64,000 nt of DNA, taken from the NCBI RefSeq assembly GCF_002836715.1, contig NZ_PJAT01000085.1, positions 34,366 to 98,365 of the forward strand, in the 5' to 3' direction. Origin of the DNA: Psychrobacter sp. 4Dc. Its GTDB lineage: Bacteria; Pseudomonadota; Gammaproteobacteria; Pseudomonadales; Moraxellaceae. The notes beneath the pieces were generated by a model. That model saw nothing but the letters and a program-made list of their open reading frames with translations, was not told the origin of the DNA and made no database searches. Numbering within the stretch: position 1 is the stretch's first letter; each line of letters opens with the position of its first letter. Positions 61,090 to 64,000 of the stretch are shown in pieces. The position numbers and the translations under genes were made by a program.

Positions 61090-61135
61090 TCCAGTGGCAC
61101 AAGTCGAATAAGTAATAATATAAGCAAGCCCAAAC

Positions 61136-61186
61136 AAAAAGACACCTCAATTAAGATCCGATAACGATCCATTGAGGTGTCTTTTT
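61136..61186. terminator. Bidirectional terminator after the dienelactone-hydrolase gene
   Basis: Perfect 16-base stem AAAAAGACACCTCAAT / ATTGAGGTGTCTTTTT with a 19-base loop. It serves both this gene and the converging methyltransferase gene. Confidence 0.92.
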
Positions 61187-61217
61187 ATTTATTTAATTTT
61201 TGCTCACGCTTTAAAAC

Positions 61218-61892
61218 TTAGCGCTTATAAAATATCAATAGCTGATTATTAGCAGGCATTGCATATGTTTTAGAGAGTTGTATATGGTGAGCATTTGCTA
61301 GACTGACGATGTCTTCTTTATCACGAATACCGCTGTCAGGATTACCTGCTCTCAACATCGCATCAAATCGCTGATTGCCCTCACTGGTATATTTACCACC
61401 TTCATTAAATGGGCCGTATATAATCAGCTTACCGTCAACAGGTAGCGCATCACCAACTAATGCAAATAACTGCTCCACCAAAGCCCAGCTGATGATATGC
61501 AAAGTATTAGCCGTAAATATCACATCATAAGGTTTGTCTACATGATTGCTATCTAAATGACTACTAACAGGTACTGAGTCATGCGCTAAATCAAACGCTA
61601 ATGGCGAATATAGATTGGGTGCAGGATACGCATTGTGCCAAGCGATTATATGGCGATGATTACCAGTCACATCGCTAGTTTGCCATTTTAAATGTGACAA
61701 ATGAGGCGCAAAGTAAACACTATGCTGCCCCGTTCCAGAACCAATCTCCAATACATGATTAGAGCCTTGTAGCTCTGTTTGCAGTACTTCTAAAATAGGC
61801 TGTTTATTATTCTCACACGCTTGGGAAAACGGCAATGCAGAAATATCTACTTTATTGTTTGGATTATCACTCTCCAAATTATCGTCATGCAT
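61218..61892 (-). CDS. DUF938 class I SAM-dependent methyltransferase
   Basis: A 224-residue protein with SAM motif I VLEIGSGTGQH, the FTANTLHIISW segment, and the YGPFNEGGKYTSEGN stretch typical of DUF938. It is probably cytoplasmic. The substrate is unknown for the family. It is the last minus-strand gene before the terminator at 61136-61186; about 100 bp separate it from the flavodoxin-fold gene. Confidence 0.88.
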   Translation of the reverse strand: MHDDNLESDNPNNKVDISALPFSQACENNKQPILEVLQTELQGSNHVLEIGSGTGQHSVYFAPHLSHLKWQTSDVTGNHRHIIAWHNAYPAPNLYSPLAFDLAHDSVPVSSHLDSNHVDKPYDVIFTANTLHIISWALVEQLFALVGDALPVDGKLIIYGPFNEGGKYTSEGNQRFDAMLRAGNPDSGIRDKEDIVSLANAHHIQLSKTYAMPANNQLLIFYKR

Positions 61893-61991
61893 TACTATTC
61901 TCCCAGACCGTCTATTGTACTCTCAGCATTGATAGCAGTAGATGAACAAGCACTGTCTAATACTGCCCTAGTGACTACCAAACAACTTATA

Positions 61992-62456
61992 CTAGTAAAT
62001 ACCCGCTTCTACCCCAGCGGCCAACGTCATGGCAAGCTCTTCTACTTGCTCAGCAAAGCTATCTTGCCAATCGCCTTGTAGTATCAGCGCCTCTTGAATC
62101 CATGACCAACGTAGCCCCATTGTAATCGTTTTGAGCGCAAGTTTGGTGCTTGTACCATCATGCCCTGCCCGTATATATACCGCAAATGGCATACCCTGCT
62201 TCTCTTCTAGCACGGGATAATAGCAACGATCAAAAAAGTCCTTGGTCAGCCCTGCCATATACGCCAGATTCTCAGTCGTACCTAGCAGTAACGCATCAGC
62301 AGCCAACACGTCTTCAGGCTGCGTATCCTGCGGTGATTTCAAAATGACAGTGATATCTATATCAGGATGATTGGCACCGTCATAAGCTGCCTGCGCCAAT
62401 TTCTGAGTATTGGGCGATGGCGTATGAGCGACGATGAGTAAAGTCTTAGTAGACAT
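61992..62456 (-). CDS. Flavodoxin-fold NAD(P)H-dependent oxidoreductase
   Basis: A 154-residue protein with the FMN-binding start TLLIVAHTPSPNTQKLA and the second FMN loop LLGTTENLAYMAG. It resembles WrbA/flavodoxin-like reductases but is shorter than WrbA (198). The start at ATG 62456 lies one base after the OsmC stop (TAA-T-ATG) and so is coupled; ATG 62474 would add six residues and overlap osmC. It forms an operon with the osmC gene. The electron acceptor is unknown. Confidence 0.82.
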   Translation of the reverse strand: MSTKTLLIVAHTPSPNTQKLAQAAYDGANHPDIDITVILKSPQDTQPEDVLAADALLLGTTENLAYMAGLTKDFFDRCYYPVLEEKQGMPFAVYIRAGHDGTSTKLALKTITMGLRWSWIQEALILQGDWQDSFAEQVEELAMTLAAGVEAGIY

Positions 62457-62457
62457 A

Positions 62458-62871
62458 TTAGGCGTCTGTGCCATTGTTAAACACTAGATTTTGAGTGATA
62501 GCAGGATCCAAGCTATTGCCTACTGGACAGGTCAACGCGGTTTTATAAAACCGTTTTAAGGTACTCTCGTCCAATGCTTTCGAAAAATTAACCACAACGT
62601 GTATTTCACTTACACGTCTTGGTTTGGCAGCCATGACTTTGGTAACTTCTGCGGTCGTACCTGAGATATCGATGTCCATCGCTTCGGCTTTGATACCAAT
62701 AATTGTTAAGATACAACTACCCAAACTGGTCGCTAGTAAATCAGTCGGTGAAAACGCTTCGCCCTTACCATGATTGTCTGTCGGCGCATCAGTGATGATT
62801 TGATTATTCGACTGTAGGTGAATAGCTTGGGTGCGTAAATTGCCTTGGTAGGTTACTTTTGAGGTGGTCAT
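62458..62871 (-). CDS. OsmC-family peroxiredoxin-like protein
   Basis: A 137-residue member of the OsmC/Ohr family that reduces organic hydroperoxides. Two family cysteines are seen: LGSCILT and ALTCPVGN. The conserved SPTDLLATSLGSC stretch and VVVNFSKALDE strand fit the OsmC branch better than Ohr. It is the first gene of a two-gene unit with the flavodoxin-fold gene. Confidence 0.9.
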   Translation of the reverse strand: MTTSKVTYQGNLRTQAIHLQSNNQIITDAPTDNHGKGEAFSPTDLLATSLGSCILTIIGIKAEAMDIDISGTTAEVTKVMAAKPRRVSEIHVVVNFSKALDESTLKRFYKTALTCPVGNSLDPAITQNLVFNNGTDA

Positions 62872-62992
62872 AATCTTACCTTAGTTTATTAAACTAGCTG
62901 CCTGAGAAATAAAGATGCTGTGATAGTTATTTGATAGATGCTAAGATGGCGAGCATTTGTGCAAACATTAGTTCTGTAAAGGAAATTGTAAT

Positions 62993-64000
62993 ATGTATGT
63001 GTATGAGCTCTCAGAATACCAAGTTTATCAATTAAAATCGATAGACCCAGCATTAGGTGGTAACTGGAAAACCATTCTTATCAGTATTTTGCCGCAGCTC
63101 GATATACCCAGTCGTAAAAGTGTGTACGAAAAAATATTATCAAAAAGGAACATTAGCCCAAATTTTACTTATATCATTCCAGATGATTTGAGAAGTTTGT
63201 TATCTAAAACAGCAATTCGTCATCGAGAGCTAAAAGCAATTGCTATACAGATGTTGAAATTTATTGAGTCCAAGCCGGATTCATATGATGCTATTGAACT
63301 TGCTGATAAAGTAGAGGCGATGATCGATTATCTTAACCGTATTGATATAGGTGATCATATTTTAGACCAAAAAAGTCGTGAAAGTATAAAAAAAGCATTT
63401 TTATACGATTTAGCATTTTGGATCGATAATGTAAATCTTATAGTACAACCTGGTATAAGGCACTTAAATACTGATATCGTAAAAACATACTTTAAAGAAG
63501 TATTTATTAAGCAAAAGATTCAGGGGCGAGACTTTCGCGCATGGGATTCTACTGATATAGACTTTCAGGAACAAGATAACTTACCCGATATTATAAAAAG
63601 AGAGGCAAAGCGTAAAAAATTCTTTGTCATTGAAAGTGAGCGTTACTGGTTTTTAATAGGTATTGCCGATAAATCAAGACAAAATCCTTATTCTATTAAA
63701 CGTTTTTTGCATGAAGATGGCGGTAGTAATGATCTATTTGTATATCTGACACACGTTGTCATTAGAAAAGAGCTTATAGATGAAGAAAGTTATATACGAC
63801 ATGTTAAATACTGTACAAGTCGACTATATACTTTGGATGCTGGTGTATCGGACACAATTATCAAATTTATAGCAGAAGCACAACATCTTTGTAAGACACA
63901 AATTATACCTCTACTCAAAAAAGAATTGAAAAAAGACGGCGAAGAGACAGAATATCATATCAGTAAGCGTATGAATGACTATGAGCACCAAATCACAATT
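62993..64000 (+). CDS. Unrecognised protein, partial (runs off the window)
   Basis: An open frame of 336 codons without stop to the window end; I translated it by hand. AAAGGA lies nine bases before ATG 62993. I do not recognise the family. The product begins MYVYELSEYQVYQL, is rich in Ile, Lys, Tyr and Asp, has no signal peptide or membrane segment, and contains a long charged helical part (about 70-130). Base use is visibly more AT-rich than in the preceding genes, which suggests recent acquisition and that an accessory region may start here. The stop and any partner genes lie outside. Confidence 0.75.
   Translation, partial: MYVYELSEYQVYQLKSIDPALGGNWKTILISILPQLDIPSRKSVYEKILSKRNISPNFTYIIPDDLRSLLSKTAIRHRELKAIAIQMLKFIESKPDSYDAIELADKVEAMIDYLNRIDIGDHILDQKSRESIKKAFLYDLAFWIDNVNLIVQPGIRHLNTDIVKTYFKEVFIKQKIQGRDFRAWDSTDIDFQEQDNLPDIIKREAKRKKFFVIESERYWFLIGIADKSRQNPYSIKRFLHEDGGSNDLFVYLTHVVIRKELIDEESYIRHVKYCTSRLYTLDAGVSDTIIKFIAEAQHLCKTQIIPLLKKELKKDGEETEYHISKRMNDYEHQITI

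Overview
The window looks like a chromosomal segment of a Psychrobacter-like gammaproteobacterium (Moraxellaceae). The evidence is the protein character, moderate G+C, the fused nuoCD gene inside a 13-gene complex I operon, and Pseudomonas/Acinetobacter-style neighbourhoods (dut-algC-argB, leuS-lptE-holA, ybeZ-ybeY). This assignment is inferred from protein likeness; no 16S gene is present.

Layout. 1-3.3 kb: nadA-nadB (quinolinate synthesis), with a perfect inverted repeat upstream of nadA. 3.4-9.2 kb: a lipid-type locus resembling E. coli ynbABC. It has a CdsA-like cytidylyltransferase on the plus strand and, facing it, a three-gene minus-strand operon: a CDP-alcohol phosphotransferase + alpha/beta hydrolase + methyltransferase fusion, a patatin-like protein lacking the usual catalytic residues, and a short-chain dehydrogenase. 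9.4-10.4 kb: a LysO-type exporter. 10.4-12.5 kb: a NYN/PIN-domain gene cut in two by an IS630-family element; the reading frame rejoins exactly when the element and one TA duplicate are removed. 12.5-15.3 kb: two UbiH-family hydroxylases. 15.9-22.2 kb: ybeZ, ybeY, mscS, a TonB-like protein, a conserved unknown and fpr.

22.4-38.7 kb: the complete nuoA-N operon (minus strand) for NADH:quinone oxidoreductase. Several subunits (A, G, J, K) are longer than their E. coli counterparts. The quinone hydroxylases upstream and this complex both serve the ubiquinone respiratory chain. 39.5-46.6 kb: rep helicase, mgtE, dut, an algC-like phosphohexomutase and argB. 46.8-52.1 kb: a YffB-like ArsC-family protein, leuS, lptE and holA. 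52.4-55.9 kb: macA-macB. 56.1-56.4 kb: two identical tRNA-Lys(TTT) genes with a strong promoter and terminator. 56.5-62.9 kb: a metallo-beta-lactamase-fold protein, large-subunit catalase, a secreted dienelactone-hydrolase-like protein, a DUF938 methyltransferase, a flavodoxin-fold protein and OsmC. 63.0 kb to the end: an AT-rich unrecognised gene that runs off the window.

The strongest leads are the ynb-like locus with its tri-domain fusion and Cys-for-Ser patatin, the IS-split NYN gene, the unknown gene at the right edge, and several long perfect inverted repeats in intergenic DNA. No CRISPR array, integrase or rRNA was seen.
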